DNA from: an uncultured PS1 clade bacterium
Lineage (GTDB): Bacteria > Pseudomonadota > Gammaproteobacteria > PS1 > Pseudothioglobaceae
Assembly: GCA_937950605.1 (NCBI GenBank)
Contig: CALFDA010000024.1
Coordinates: 1-31,445 of the forward strand
DNA: 31,445 bases
Direction of reading: 5' to 3'
Shown: one piece after another, positions 8,192-16,688 of the stretch
Layout of the letters: each line of letters begins with the position of its first letter
Numbering within the stretch: position 1 is the stretch's first letter
The notes under the pieces: model-generated
Seen by the model: the letters and a program-made list of their open reading frames with translations, nothing else
Databases searched by the model: none
What the model was told of the DNA's origin: nothing
Program-made: the position numbers and the translations under genes

Positions 8192-11100
8192 ATGAGAGAT
8201 TTATTAACGATTTTAAAACAGCAAAGCAAAGATCAAGATTTTGATGCGATTAAAGTTGGGCTAGCTTCTCCTGAGAAGATTCGTTCGTGGTCGTATGGTG
8301 AGGTGAAAAAGCCTGAAACTATCAATTATCGTACTTTTAAACCTGAAAGAGAAGGTTTGTTTTGTGCCAAAGTTTTTGGTCCGATGAAAGATTTTGAGTG
8401 CTTGTGTGGCAAATATAAGCGTATGAAATTTCGTAATGTTGTGTGCGAAAAATGCGGGGTTGAAGTAACCCTATCAAAAGTGCGTCGCGAGCGTATGGGA
8501 CATATCAATTTGGCAGCGCCTGTTGCCCATATTTGGTACTTAAAATCATTGCCATCACGTTTAGGTTTGTTAATGGATATGACTCTCAAAGATATTGAGC
8601 GTGTTTTATATTTTGAAGCATTTTTAGTTACAGACCCGGGTTCAACGCCCTTAGTACATAAACAGTTGCTAACCGAGGACATGTATTACGATGCACTTGA
8701 TGAATATGGTGATGGTGAATTTGAGGCAAAAATGGGTGCGGAAGCCATTCAAGATGTGCTAAAAGAAATGCAACTCGAAAAAGAGGCGGCAAACCTTTAT
8801 GAAGATAGTCTCAATACTAAAAGTCAAACCAAGCTCAAAAAATACAATAAACGTTTAAAACTTATTGACTCTCTGATTCAATCAGGCAATAAACCCGAAT
8901 GGATGGTGCTTAATGTATTGCCAGTTTTGCCACCAGACTTGCGCCCATTAGTGCCGTTAGATGGCGGGCGTTTTGCTACTTCTGACCTGAATGATTTATA
9001 TCGCCGTGTGATTAACCGTAATAATCGTTTGGCACGCTTGTTAGAATTAGATGCGCCTGAGATTATTGTGCGTAATGAAAAACGTATGTTGCAAGAAGCG
9101 GTTGATTCACTCATTGATAACGGTCGTCGTGGTCGTGCGGTGATGGGTAGTAATCGTCGCCCATTGAAATCCATTGCTGATATGATTAAAGGCAAACAGG
9201 GTCGTTTTCGTCAAAATCTATTAGGCAAGCGTGTCGATTATTCGGGTCGTTCGGTAATTGTTTGTGGTCCATATCTTAAACTACACCAGTGTGGATTGCC
9301 AAAGAAAATGGCATTAGAGTTATTTAAGCCATTTATATATAATCGCTTACAGTCGCAAAACTTAGCCCCAACCATTAAGGCAGCAAAAAAAATGGTGGAA
9401 GCAGAAATTCCAGAAGTTTGGGATATTTTAGAAAAAGTGGTTCACCAACATCCCGTTATGTTAAACCGTGCCCCAACTTTACACCGTTTAGGTATCCAAG
9501 CATTTGAGCCTTTATTAATTGAGGGTAAGGCGATTCAATTACATCCATTAGTTTGTGGCGCATTTAATGCGGACTTTGACGGCGACCAAATGGCGGTGCA
9601 TGTGCCTTTGTCTGAGGAAGCACAGTTAGAAGCTAGGATATTAATGTTAGCCTCGAACAATGTCCTGCATCTTGCTAGTGGTGAACCGATTATTGTGCCT
9701 TCGCAAGATGTGATTTTGGGTTTGTATTACATGACGCGTGACAAGGTGAATCAAAAGGGTGAAGGCATGGTGTTTGCGAATGCTAACGAAGTTATGAGCG
9801 CCTATGAATCAGGTGTTGTTTCTTTGCATGCTAGAATCAAGTTGCGTATTCAAGATTATAAGAAAGTGAGTGGCAAATATCAACCAAGCACTAAACGCAT
9901 TGTCGATACAACAGTTGGTCGTGGAATTTTTTCAACGATTTTGCCAGTTGGATTGTCTTTTGATTTGATTAATGAATCTATTAACAAAAAAGTAGTATCG
10001 AATTTGATTCATGTTTGTTATCAGACGCAAGAGTTAAAAGATACCGTTATTTTTGCCGATCAAATGATGTATATGGGCTTTCAATATTCGACCAAGTCAG
10101 GCATTTCATTTTGCTCAAATGATATGACTATCCCGAACAGTAAAGCGCATATGATTGATAAAGCGCAAGCACAGGTTAAAGAAGTTCAAAATCAATACGC
10201 GCAAGGCATTGTTACTGATGGCGAACGCTATAACAAAGTGATCGATATTTGGTCGCGTACTTCTGAAATGATTGCTAAAGCTATGATGGACGAAATTGGT
10301 TTTGATAATTTTAAAAATGCAGCTGGTGAAACCGAGAAATTGCCTTCTTTTAATTCGGTTTATATGATGGCAGATTCTGGTGCGCGTGGTTCTCCTGCAC
10401 AAATGCGTCAATTAGCGGGTATGCGCGGACTTATGGCAAAACCAGATGGTTCAATTATTGAAACACCCATTACTTCAAACTTCCGCGAAGGTTTGAATAA
10501 TATGCAATATTTTATTTCAACACATGGTGCGCGTAAAGGTTTAGCTGATACTGCTCTTAAGACAGCAAATTCAGGCTATTTAACACGCCGTTTAGTTGAT
10601 GTTGCACAAGACTTGGTTGTCAATGAACAAGATTGTGGCACAGAAAATGGTTTAACCATGAAAGCCACCATTGAGGGTGGCAATATTGTGCAGACATTAG
10701 GCAATGCTGTTTTGGGTCGTGTGGTTGCTGAAGATATTATGATGATAGATTCGGACAAAGTGTTAATACCTAAAGGACATTTGGTAACACTAGAAGATGT
10801 AGATAAGATTAACGAGATGGGCGCAGAGTCCATTAAGGTGCGTTCTGTAATTACTTGTGAAGCGCGTTATGGTGTTTGCTCTTCTTGTTATGGTAATGAT
10901 ATGGCACGTGGACATAAGATTAGTGTCGGGGAAGCTGTCGGCGTGATTGCAGCACAATCGATTGGCGAACCAGGTACGCAATTGACAATGCGCACTTTCC
11001 ATATTGGTGGCGCAGCATCTGCCTCAACAGCAGTTAGTAGCATTAATGTCGACAATGATGGTATTGCACATTTTGAAAATCTAAAGTCAATTACTAATGT

Positions 11101-12388
11101 AAGTGGTGATTTAGTGGTTATTTCGCGTTCTACCGAAGTTACAATTCGTAATGTTAGAGGACAAGAAGTTGAGCGTTATAAGATTCCTTATGGCGCAGTT
11201 GCCCATGTTAAAGATGGTGGTAAGGTTAAAGCAAAAGACAAAATTGCAGACTGGGATCCGCATACTCACCCAATTATTTCCGAGCAAGCGGGCCAGGTTA
11301 TTTTTGTTGATTTTGTTGAAGGTGTAACGGTTAATAAAAATACTGATCCATTAACAGGACTTAATTTCTTCGAGATGATTGATGAAAGCGAAAGGTCTGT
11401 AGCAGCAAAGGGCTTAAAGCCGATGATTAAGGTTGTTGAAGAAAAAGATGCTGAAGTTGTCTTATCAACGCACTATTTGCCATCAGGAGTTAAAATCAAT
11501 TTAGAAGACAATCAAATTATTGCCATGGGTGAAATCTTAGCCAAAATCCCTAAAGACCAATCTAAGACTAGTGATATTACTGGTGGATTGCCACGAGTTG
11601 CAGACTTATTTGAAGCACGTAAGGCAAAAGATCACTCAATTCTTGCAGAGGCAAGTGGTGTTGTGAGTTTTGGCAACCCAACTAAGTCTAAAGAGCGTTT
11701 AATTATCACCTCAGAAGAAGGCGAAGCCACTGAAATGATGATTCACAAATGGCGTCAGATTAATGTTTTTGATGGTGAAACTATTGAAAGAGGTGATATT
11801 ATCTCCGATGGAGCATCAAATCCACACGATATTCTGCGTCTGTTAGGCGTGGAAGCATTGGCTGCTTATGTGGTTAAAGAAGTGCAAAACGTTTATCGTA
11901 TACAGGGTGTTAATATTTCTGATAAACATATTGAAGTTATTGTAAAACAGATGTTGCGTAAAGTAGAAGTGCTTAATGCAGGCGATTCTAAGTTTGTTAA
12001 TGGCGAAACTGCAGAATATGCAGGCGTTGTTGATGTCAATAAACAATTAGCAGCGCAAGGTAAAAATCTAGTGGTTTATCAAAGATTGCTTATGGGCATT
12101 ACCAAGGCATCATTAGCAACCGAGTCATTTATTTCTGCGGCATCTTTCCAAGAAACAACACGTGTATTAACCGAAGCTTCGACAACTGGTCGTGTTGATA
12201 ACTTACAAGGGCTTAAGGAAAATGTGATTGTTGGTCGTTTAATTCCAGCGGGTACAGGTTTTGTGCACCATCGAGAGCGTCGTGAGCGTCGCATAGAAAA
12301 TGTCATGCAAACAGTAGAAGCAGAAGCAGTATTATCAGCCGAATTAAGTGAAGTTAACGCGAAAACTGAACTACCCGTTGAAGAATAG
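8192..12388 (+). CDS. rpoC: DNA-directed RNA polymerase subunit beta'
   Basis: Catalytic-core subunit that holds the active-site magnesium. It has 1398 residues, near the E. coli length. The N-terminal zinc site begins at C70 (CLCGKYKRMKF, then CEKCGVEV). The catalytic NADFDGDQMAVH has its three aspartates at 461, 463 and 465. The bridge-helix and trigger-loop region (GSPAQMRQLAGMRGLMAKPDG) and the second zinc site (CEARYGVCSSCYGND) are intact. AGGAG precedes the ATG and translation probably follows that of rpoB. No strong terminator is visible after the stop; only a weak CTAGC/GCACTAG pairing before a TTGTTTTTT run near 12435-12467. Confidence 0.98.
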   Translation: MRDLLTILKQQSKDQDFDAIKVGLASPEKIRSWSYGEVKKPETINYRTFKPEREGLFCAKVFGPMKDFECLCGKYKRMKFRNVVCEKCGVEVTLSKVRRERMGHINLAAPVAHIWYLKSLPSRLGLLMDMTLKDIERVLYFEAFLVTDPGSTPLVHKQLLTEDMYYDALDEYGDGEFEAKMGAEAIQDVLKEMQLEKEAANLYEDSLNTKSQTKLKKYNKRLKLIDSLIQSGNKPEWMVLNVLPVLPPDLRPLVPLDGGRFATSDLNDLYRRVINRNNRLARLLELDAPEIIVRNEKRMLQEAVDSLIDNGRRGRAVMGSNRRPLKSIADMIKGKQGRFRQNLLGKRVDYSGRSVIVCGPYLKLHQCGLPKKMALELFKPFIYNRLQSQNLAPTIKAAKKMVEAEIPEVWDILEKVVHQHPVMLNRAPTLHRLGIQAFEPLLIEGKAIQLHPLVCGAFNADFDGDQMAVHVPLSEEAQLEARILMLASNNVLHLASGEPIIVPSQDVILGLYYMTRDKVNQKGEGMVFANANEVMSAYESGVVSLHARIKLRIQDYKKVSGKYQPSTKRIVDTTVGRGIFSTILPVGLSFDLINESINKKVVSNLIHVCYQTQELKDTVIFADQMMYMGFQYSTKSGISFCSNDMTIPNSKAHMIDKAQAQVKEVQNQYAQGIVTDGERYNKVIDIWSRTSEMIAKAMMDEIGFDNFKNAAGETEKLPSFNSVYMMADSGARGSPAQMRQLAGMRGLMAKPDGSIIETPITSNFREGLNNMQYFISTHGARKGLADTALKTANSGYLTRRLVDVAQDLVVNEQDCGTENGLTMKATIEGGNIVQTLGNAVLGRVVAEDIMMIDSDKVLIPKGHLVTLEDVDKINEMGAESIKVRSVITCEARYGVCSSCYGNDMARGHKISVGEAVGVIAAQSIGEPGTQLTMRTFHIGGAASASTAVSSINVDNDGIAHFENLKSITNVSGDLVVISRSTEVTIRNVRGQEVERYKIPYGAVAHVKDGGKVKAKDKIADWDPHTHPIISEQAGQVIFVDFVEGVTVNKNTDPLTGLNFFEMIDESERSVAAKGLKPMIKVVEEKDAEVVLSTHYLPSGVKINLEDNQIIAMGEILAKIPKDQSKTSDITGGLPRVADLFEARKAKDHSILAEASGVVSFGNPTKSKERLIITSEEGEATEMMIHKWRQINVFDGETIERGDIISDGASNPHDILRLLGVEALAAYVVKEVQNVYRIQGVNISDKHIEVIVKQMLRKVEVLNAGDSKFVNGETAEYAGVVDVNKQLAAQGKNLVVYQRLLMGITKASLATESFISAASFQETTRVLTEASTTGRVDNLQGLKENVIVGRLIPAGTGFVHHRERRERRIENVMQTVEAEAVLSAELSEVNAKTELPVEE

Positions 12389-12410
12389 CGATTATTGTTG
12401 TGAGATACTT

Positions 12411-12419
12411 TGTGGATAA
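12411..12419 (-). promoter_or_regulatory. Perfect DnaA-box sequence downstream of rpoC
   Basis: TGTGGATAA here is TTATCCACA on the minus strand, the strict consensus DnaA 9-mer. It lies 23 bases after the rpoC stop in the rpoC-trpE spacer. A single box is weak evidence for function; it is noted because the only other perfect copy I found (22961-22969) is also intergenic. Confidence 0.4.
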
Positions 12420-12525
12420 TATGAAAAAAAACTCTCTAGCAGAACTTAAACGCACTAGTTGTTTTTTGTCTATTTAGCTTTAAAACAAAAATCCATGTTG
12501 ATGTAATTTAGCATAGTTTCTTTGA

Positions 12526-12531
12526 TATAAA
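12526..12531 (+). promoter_or_regulatory. Candidate -10 element of trpE
   Basis: TATAAA ends 8 bases before the trpE ATG. A TTGATG at 12498-12503 is too far away (22-nt spacer) for a good -35. If real, the transcript would start at or very near the ATG. No trp-type leader peptide with tandem Trp codons is visible in the 151-bp rpoC-trpE spacer. Confidence 0.4.
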
Positions 12532-12539
12532 ATGCACTC

Positions 12540-14000
12540 ATGAATAAAATAAGTTTTGGAAAATATGTGGCTGATGGATACAATCATATCCCCGTTTACA
12601 AAGCTGTTTCAATCGATACTCATGAAAATACAGCACTGGATTTGTATTTAAAACTTGCCAACAATCTTTATTCTTATCTTCTTGAATCAGCCGAGGGTGG
12701 AACTAGATGGGGACGTTATTCTATTATTGGTTTGCATGCGCAAACTGTTATTAAAGTTTTTGATTATAAAATATCTGTAGAACATCAAGGCAAGTGCATT
12801 GAGTTAAATACAGATACAAATCCACTAGCATGGATTGAGCATTATTTAGCGCAATACAAAGTGCCAATAATTGATGATTTGCCAGATTTTAATGGTGGTT
12901 TAGTTGGTTATTTTGGCTATGAAATTATTCGTTATATCGAACCTAGATTATCACAGATTAATAAAAAAGATGAATTAGGTGTGCCTGATATTCTACTCAT
13001 GGTTTCGAATGATTTAGTGGTGTTTGATAATGTTTCAAACAAGGTATTTATCATCACCCATATTAATCCAAAAACACAAAGTTATGAAGACGCACAAATG
13101 CGCTTAGATGAAATTTCTAATAAAATTCAAACCCCATATAAACCTCAAGCCTATCAATCAGATAATTTAACAGAGCAGGATTTTGTCTCAAGTTTCGGTG
13201 AAGATAATTACAAAGCTGCAGTTGAAAAAATTCAAAAATATATCAAAGCGGGCGATGTTATGCAGGTAGTGCCGTCTCAACGTTTGAGTGCTAAATTTAA
13301 TGCGCCGCCTGTTGAGTTATATCGTCAATTGCGTGTTTTAAATCCTTCTCCTTATATGTATTATCTTGATTTGGGTGAAAGTGTAATTGTTGGTTCTTCG
13401 CCCGAGATTTTAACTCGTGTTGATAAAAATAGACGTGCAACTGTGCGTCCTATTGCGGGTACACGCTCTCGTGTCCCGAATGGGGAGCAAGATTTATCTT
13501 TGGAAAAAGATTTGTTAGGAGACGAAAAAGAAATTGCCGAGCATTTAATGTTAATTGATCTTGGTCGTAATGATTTGGGTCGCATCGCTAAAACAGGCAG
13601 TGTCAATTTAACCGATAAAATGTTAATTGAGCACTATTCGCATGTTATGCATATTGTCTCGAATATTGAGTGTGATTTACAAGACAATATGAGTGCTATT
13701 GATGTTTTAAAAGCAACTTTTCCAGCAGGCACATTAAGTGGCGCGCCTAAGGTGCGTGCGATGGAAATTATCAACGAAGTTGAACCGCTTAAACGTAATA
13801 TTTATTCGGGTGCTATTGGCTATCTATCTTGGCATGACTGCATGGACATGGCAATTGCTATCCGCACCGCAGTTATTAAGGATAATATTTTGTATGTTCA
13901 AGTTGGAGCGGGTGTTGTGTATGATTCGCTACCACAATCCGAATGGGACGAAACATTACACAAGGCGCGTGCACTTATCCAAGCAGCACAACGGGTTTAG
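12540..14000 (+). CDS. trpE: Anthranilate synthase component I
   Basis: Converts chorismate, with ammonia supplied by the TrpG amidotransferase, to anthranilate, the first step of tryptophan synthesis. It has 486 residues. The N-terminal regulatory region has LLES at 47-50, the motif linked to tryptophan feedback inhibition in the family. The chorismate-binding domain has VVPSQRLS, SSPEILTRV, RPIAGTRSR, DLGRNDLGRIA, FPAGTLSGAPKVRAMEII and YSGAIGYLSW. The start follows homology (GYNHIPVY near the N-terminus). No Shine-Dalgarno sequence is present upstream. No trpG, trpD or trpC is adjacent, so the pathway is dispersed. Close relatives such as PabB are less likely given the full N-terminal region with LLES. 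Confidence 0.93.
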   Translation: MNKISFGKYVADGYNHIPVYKAVSIDTHENTALDLYLKLANNLYSYLLESAEGGTRWGRYSIIGLHAQTVIKVFDYKISVEHQGKCIELNTDTNPLAWIEHYLAQYKVPIIDDLPDFNGGLVGYFGYEIIRYIEPRLSQINKKDELGVPDILLMVSNDLVVFDNVSNKVFIITHINPKTQSYEDAQMRLDEISNKIQTPYKPQAYQSDNLTEQDFVSSFGEDNYKAAVEKIQKYIKAGDVMQVVPSQRLSAKFNAPPVELYRQLRVLNPSPYMYYLDLGESVIVGSSPEILTRVDKNRRATVRPIAGTRSRVPNGEQDLSLEKDLLGDEKEIAEHLMLIDLGRNDLGRIAKTGSVNLTDKMLIEHYSHVMHIVSNIECDLQDNMSAIDVLKATFPAGTLSGAPKVRAMEIINEVEPLKRNIYSGAIGYLSWHDCMDMAIAIRTAVIKDNILYVQVGAGVVYDSLPQSEWDETLHKARALIQAAQRV

Positions 14001-14031
14001 TATATTCTAATATTACACTTTAATGATAGTT

Positions 14032-14060
14032 TTGCATTGCTTTTTTGATGTGGGTATCAT
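14032..14060 (+). promoter_or_regulatory. Candidate promoter of the sox cluster
   Basis: TTGCAT (14032-14037) and TATCAT (14055-14060) are separated by 17 nt. The -10 matches consensus at five of six positions, the -35 at only three. It lies in the trpE-soxX spacer, about 68 bases before the soxX ATG. No other good candidate was seen there. Confidence 0.3.
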
Positions 14061-14127
14061 CAATCCTCAGTCGGTTTTTGTAAGACTACATCGAGAGTTT
14101 TGTTTTTTCAAACAAAGAGGAGAAAAT

Positions 14128-14475
14128 ATGAAGATAATCGTTTCTTATGTCTTAGCAGTTGTAACGTTAACGACATTATTTGTTTTGCCGACAGGTGTTG
14201 CTGCTAAAGAGATGTCGGGCAAACAAATTGCTTTTAATCGTGTTATGGGTAATTGCTTGGCTTGCCATGTGATTGCGGATGGAAAACTACCAGGTAATAT
14301 TGGTCCGCCTTTGTTGAAAATGCGACAACGTTTTCCAAACAAGGCAGATTTAAGGTCGCAAATTTGGGATTCAACTGCCAAAAATCCAAATTCCACAATG
14401 CCGCCATTTGGTCGACACAATATATTGTCTCCAAGCGAGATAAATAAAGTTACAGATTTCATTTATTCACTATAA
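14128..14475 (+). CDS. soxX: SoxX, c-type cytochrome of thiosulfate oxidation
   Basis: Small subunit of the periplasmic SoxXA cytochrome, which oxidatively couples thiosulfate to the SoxY cysteine. It has 115 residues. An N-terminal signal peptide (KIIVSYVLAVV with a hydrophobic run to about residue 26, ending VAA-K) is followed by one haem site CLACH at 43-47. The distal ligand is probably M91 in NSTMPPFGRH. The ATG at 14128 is preferred over an upstream in-frame start because GAGGAG lies at 14117-14122 and the signal peptide begins there. First gene of soxXYZA-soxK. Confidence 0.93.
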   Translation: MKIIVSYVLAVVTLTTLFVLPTGVAAKEMSGKQIAFNRVMGNCLACHVIADGKLPGNIGPPLLKMRQRFPNKADLRSQIWDSTAKNPNSTMPPFGRHNILSPSEINKVTDFIYSL

Positions 14476-14494
14476 ATAAAGGAGAGCAAAAAAA

Positions 14495-14938
14495 ATGGAA
14501 AGAAGATTATTTTTAAAAAGCGCGATGGTAGCATCTAGTGTTGCCACAGCTATAGGCGCAGGTTTATTAACTCCATCGGCTGTTTTTGCCCAAAAAGCGA
14601 AATTTAAAACACTATCAGACACAACAAAATCAAATGCAGCTAGTGCAAGCACAGGCTCGTTTAAATTTAAAGCACCACAGATTGCTGAAAATGGTGCAGT
14701 AGTGCCAATGGAGGTAGATGCCTCTAAAATAGACAATGTTAGCAATATTTCGCTTTTAGTGCACAACAACCAAACGCCACTAGCAGCTTCATTCAATTTG
14801 TCTGGTGCAATTGGTTTTGTTTCTGTTCGTGTTAAGATGGCTCAAACTTCCAAGATAGACGCATTGGTTAGTGCTAATGGTTCAATCACTAAAGTAAGCA
14901 AAGAAGTCAAAGTAACAATTGGTGGTTGTGGCGGTTAG
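14495..14938 (+). CDS. soxY: SoxY, sulfur-carrier subunit
   Basis: Carries sulfur intermediates of thiosulfate oxidation bound to a cysteine on a flexible C-terminal arm, in complex with SoxZ. It has 147 residues. The protein ends in the diagnostic GGCGG with carrier C145. The N-terminus MERRLFLKSAMVASSV has twin arginines with F-L-K, followed by a hydrophobic stretch and an AxA-type site (VFA-Q), so export by Tat is expected, as known for SoxYZ. GGAGAG precedes the ATG. soxZ starts 28 bases after the stop. Confidence 0.94.
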   Translation: MERRLFLKSAMVASSVATAIGAGLLTPSAVFAQKAKFKTLSDTTKSNAASASTGSFKFKAPQIAENGAVVPMEVDASKIDNVSNISLLVHNNQTPLAASFNLSGAIGFVSVRVKMAQTSKIDALVSANGSITKVSKEVKVTIGGCGG

Positions 14939-14966
14939 TTTAAAACATATTTTAGGAGAATATATT

Positions 14967-15269
14967 ATGGCAAAGATTAAATTAAGACCAAAGGCTAGAA
15001 AAGGCATTATCAGTGTTAAGGCGTTGATTAAGCATCCAATGGAAACAGGTCTGCGTAAAGTTAGAGGAAAATTAGTCCCTGCACACCATATCCAACATAT
15101 GGTTGTATCGCATAATAACAATGTAGTAATTGATGCTGATATTGGTAGCGCAGTATCTCGGGATCCGTATTTTAAGTTTAAAGTGCCAGGTAAGAAAGGC
15201 GATATGATTGAACTTAAATATAAGGATAATCTAGGAAAAACAGGTTCTAAGACTGCAAAGTCTAAATAA
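14967..15269 (+). CDS. soxZ: SoxZ, partner of the SoxY sulfur carrier
   Basis: Immunoglobulin-like partner that forms the periplasmic SoxYZ heterodimer. It has 100 residues, the usual size, and no signal peptide, in keeping with co-export on SoxY. Recognisable features are KIKLRPKARKGIISVKALIK, HPMETGLRK, a VPAHHI segment and the DPYFKFKVPGKKGD strand region. The ATG at 14967, with AGGAGA at 14954-14959, gives the family-typical N-terminus; an earlier in-frame start inside soxY would add an unrelated extension. Confidence 0.94.
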   Translation: MAKIKLRPKARKGIISVKALIKHPMETGLRKVRGKLVPAHHIQHMVVSHNNNVVIDADIGSAVSRDPYFKFKVPGKKGDMIELKYKDNLGKTGSKTAKSK

Positions 15270-15294
15270 TCGGCTTTATTTTGAAGAGGGAATG

Positions 15295-16161
15295 ATGAAA
15301 AAAATTATAACAACAATAATGCTGAGTGTTTTATTGGGTTCAACCACTGTGCTTGCAGCGCAACAATCATCGGTTGTGCAGGCTGATATTGATGATTTTC
15401 AAGGTTATTACAAGCAAAAATTTCCAAAATTAGAGTTAGATGATTTTTCTAAAGGATCTTATGCGATAGACAATGACAATATGTTGCAGTTTAAAGCAAT
15501 CATGGAAATGCCACCGTTTGAGGATTATTTGGATAAAGGCGAGGCGTTATGGAACACACCATTTAAAAATGGTAAGACTTACTCTAGTTGTTTTTCTGGT
15601 GCTGATGAAACGATTCGCACGCAATTTCCAAGATGGAATGCCACTAAAGGCAAAGTTGATACTTTAGAGCAAGCCATTATCGAGTGTCGTATCCAAAACA
15701 AAGAGAGAAAAATTAAGACTGGCAAAGCTGAATTAGCTTGGATATCGGCTTATCTAACTAAGATCGCCGAAGGTCAAACTATTAATGTTATTGTTCCAGA
15801 GGGTGATGCTAAAGCATTGGCAGCTTATGAAGATGGAAAGAAATTTTTCTATGCTAAGCGCGGACAGCTAAATCTATCTTGTGCGGATTGTCATGTCGAT
15901 AATGCAGGCAAGCGTATCCGTGGAAATAGGCTTTCACCAGCATTAGGTCATATTACACATTTTCCAGTATGGCGTGGGTCATGGGCTAAAAAAAATAGAG
16001 GCGATGGCTTTGGCACGATTCAACTTCGTTATGGAGGTTGCAATAAACAGGTTCGTGCTAAACCATTTAAGCGACACAAGAGCGAGTATAACAACCTAGA
16101 ATTTTTCCATACCATAATGAGTAATGGCATGAAGATTTCTGGAATTGAATATCGACGCTAA
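15295..16161 (+). CDS. soxA: SoxA, catalytic cytochrome subunit (apparently mono-haem)
   Basis: Large subunit of SoxXA, which joins thiosulfate to SoxY. It has 288 residues with a signal peptide (hydrophobic to about 20, VLA-A). Only one CxxCH is present, CADCH at 196-200, in the C-terminal cytochrome domain, followed by the conserved active-site cysteine in RYGGCNKQ (C249). The N-terminal domain has two isolated cysteines (about 99 and 131) instead of a haem site, as in mono-haem SoxA proteins where a disulfide replaces haem 1. ATG 15295 gives better spacing from GAGGG (15286-15290) than ATG 15292. Belongs to the sox operon; soxB and soxCD are not in the window. Confidence 0.94.
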   Translation: MKKIITTIMLSVLLGSTTVLAAQQSSVVQADIDDFQGYYKQKFPKLELDDFSKGSYAIDNDNMLQFKAIMEMPPFEDYLDKGEALWNTPFKNGKTYSSCFSGADETIRTQFPRWNATKGKVDTLEQAIIECRIQNKERKIKTGKAELAWISAYLTKIAEGQTINVIVPEGDAKALAAYEDGKKFFYAKRGQLNLSCADCHVDNAGKRIRGNRLSPALGHITHFPVWRGSWAKKNRGDGFGTIQLRYGGCNKQVRAKPFKRHKSEYNNLEFFHTIMSNGMKISGIEYRR

Positions 16162-16185
16162 GTATCGATAATGAAGGGGAACAAT

Positions 16186-16494
16186 ATGAAAAAAATATTA
16201 TTAACACTTGGTGTTTTTGTTTTATCTACTCAGACTAATTTGTTTGCAATGCAGTACCATACCAACACACACAATTGGAATAATAATTGTGAAAGTGCAA
16301 TTTCTGCGGCTAATTTCGAAAATGAGAAGGCTAAAAAAGTTAGTTTCGAGTGGCGAGATACGCGCAAACTCATTAAAGAAGCCAAGAAGGCTGGTGGCGA
16401 TAAATGCGTAGAGTTAGCTAACAAGGCTAAAAATCAAGCAATTCTCGCGCAACAGCAAGCTAGGGATCAAGCTAATGCAGGTCCACGTTTTTAG
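16186..16494 (+). CDS. soxK: SoxK-like SoxXA-binding protein
   Basis: Small exported protein of 102 residues following soxA after 24 bases. It has a signal peptide (KKILLTLGVFVLSTQTNLFA), then an Ala/Lys-rich helical body with EWRDTRKLIKEAKKAGGD and a run of ANKAKNQAILAQQQARDQ. The W-R-D-T and G-G-D spacing resembles SoxK/SAXB proteins, reported as a third subunit of some SoxXA cytochromes. The start is set by AAGGGGA at 16174-16180. The assignment rests on motif memory plus its place directly behind soxA; function beyond that is inferred. Confidence 0.75.
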   Translation: MKKILLTLGVFVLSTQTNLFAMQYHTNTHNWNNNCESAISAANFENEKAKKVSFEWRDTRKLIKEAKKAGGDKCVELANKAKNQAILAQQQARDQANAGPRF

Positions 16495-16510
16495 TTAAGT
16501 CTAAGTGATG

Positions 16511-16540
16511 CAAAAAACCCCTTAATAAAGGGGTTTTTTG
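16511..16540 (+). terminator. Strong terminator closing the sox cluster
   Basis: A perfect 13-bp stem (CAAAAAACCCCTT at 16511-16523, AAGGGGTTTTTTG at 16528-16540) with a 4-nt loop. The A-run and T-run flank the GC core, so it can work in both directions. It begins 16 bases after the soxK stop. Confidence 0.95.
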
Positions 16541-16610
16541 TTCGAAAATAATTTATTTGTTTTCAAAAAATCTTTTGTTATATTTTCCAAGTTGCACTAA
16601 ACTAGGAGAA

Positions 16611-16688
16611 ATGATTTTCACCAGCGACATTGATTCGTTGTGGTGTTGTGCACAGACAACACTGGTAAAATCCGAAAAGCCAAAATAG
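16611..16688 (+). CDS. Possible 25-residue peptide ORF of unknown function
   Basis: ATG at 16611 with AGGAG at 16604-16608, only 2 nt away, which is closer than usual. Upstream, TTGTTT (16557-16562) and TATATT (16579-16584) with a 16-nt spacer could form a promoter. The peptide starts MIFTSDIDSLWCCAQTT and ends in a Lys-rich tail; Trp followed by two Cys is unusual. I do not recognise it. It coincides with an RNA fold (16613-16672), so the region may act as RNA rather than as a coding sequence. Confidence 0.3.
   Translation: MIFTSDIDSLWCCAQTTLVKSEKPK
16613..16672. other. Compact predicted RNA fold in the soxK-dnaE spacer
   Basis: The closing helix pairs GATTTT and ACCAG (16613-16624, one bulged C at 16619) with CTGGT and AAAATC (16662-16672), 11 bp. 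Inside are TGTTGT (16644-16649) with ACAACA (16656-16661), loop GCACAG, and a weaker CGAC/GTTG hairpin (16625-16628 with 16637-16640). The result is a three-way junction of about 60 nt. No known RNA family is recognised; the fold was drawn by eye. Confidence 0.45.

Noticed and set aside
12421..12477. 18-codon ORF in the rpoC-trpE spacer as a trp leader peptide
   Set aside because: It contains no tryptophan codon, lacks a proper ribosome-binding site, and no convincing alternative terminator/anti-terminator pair follows.
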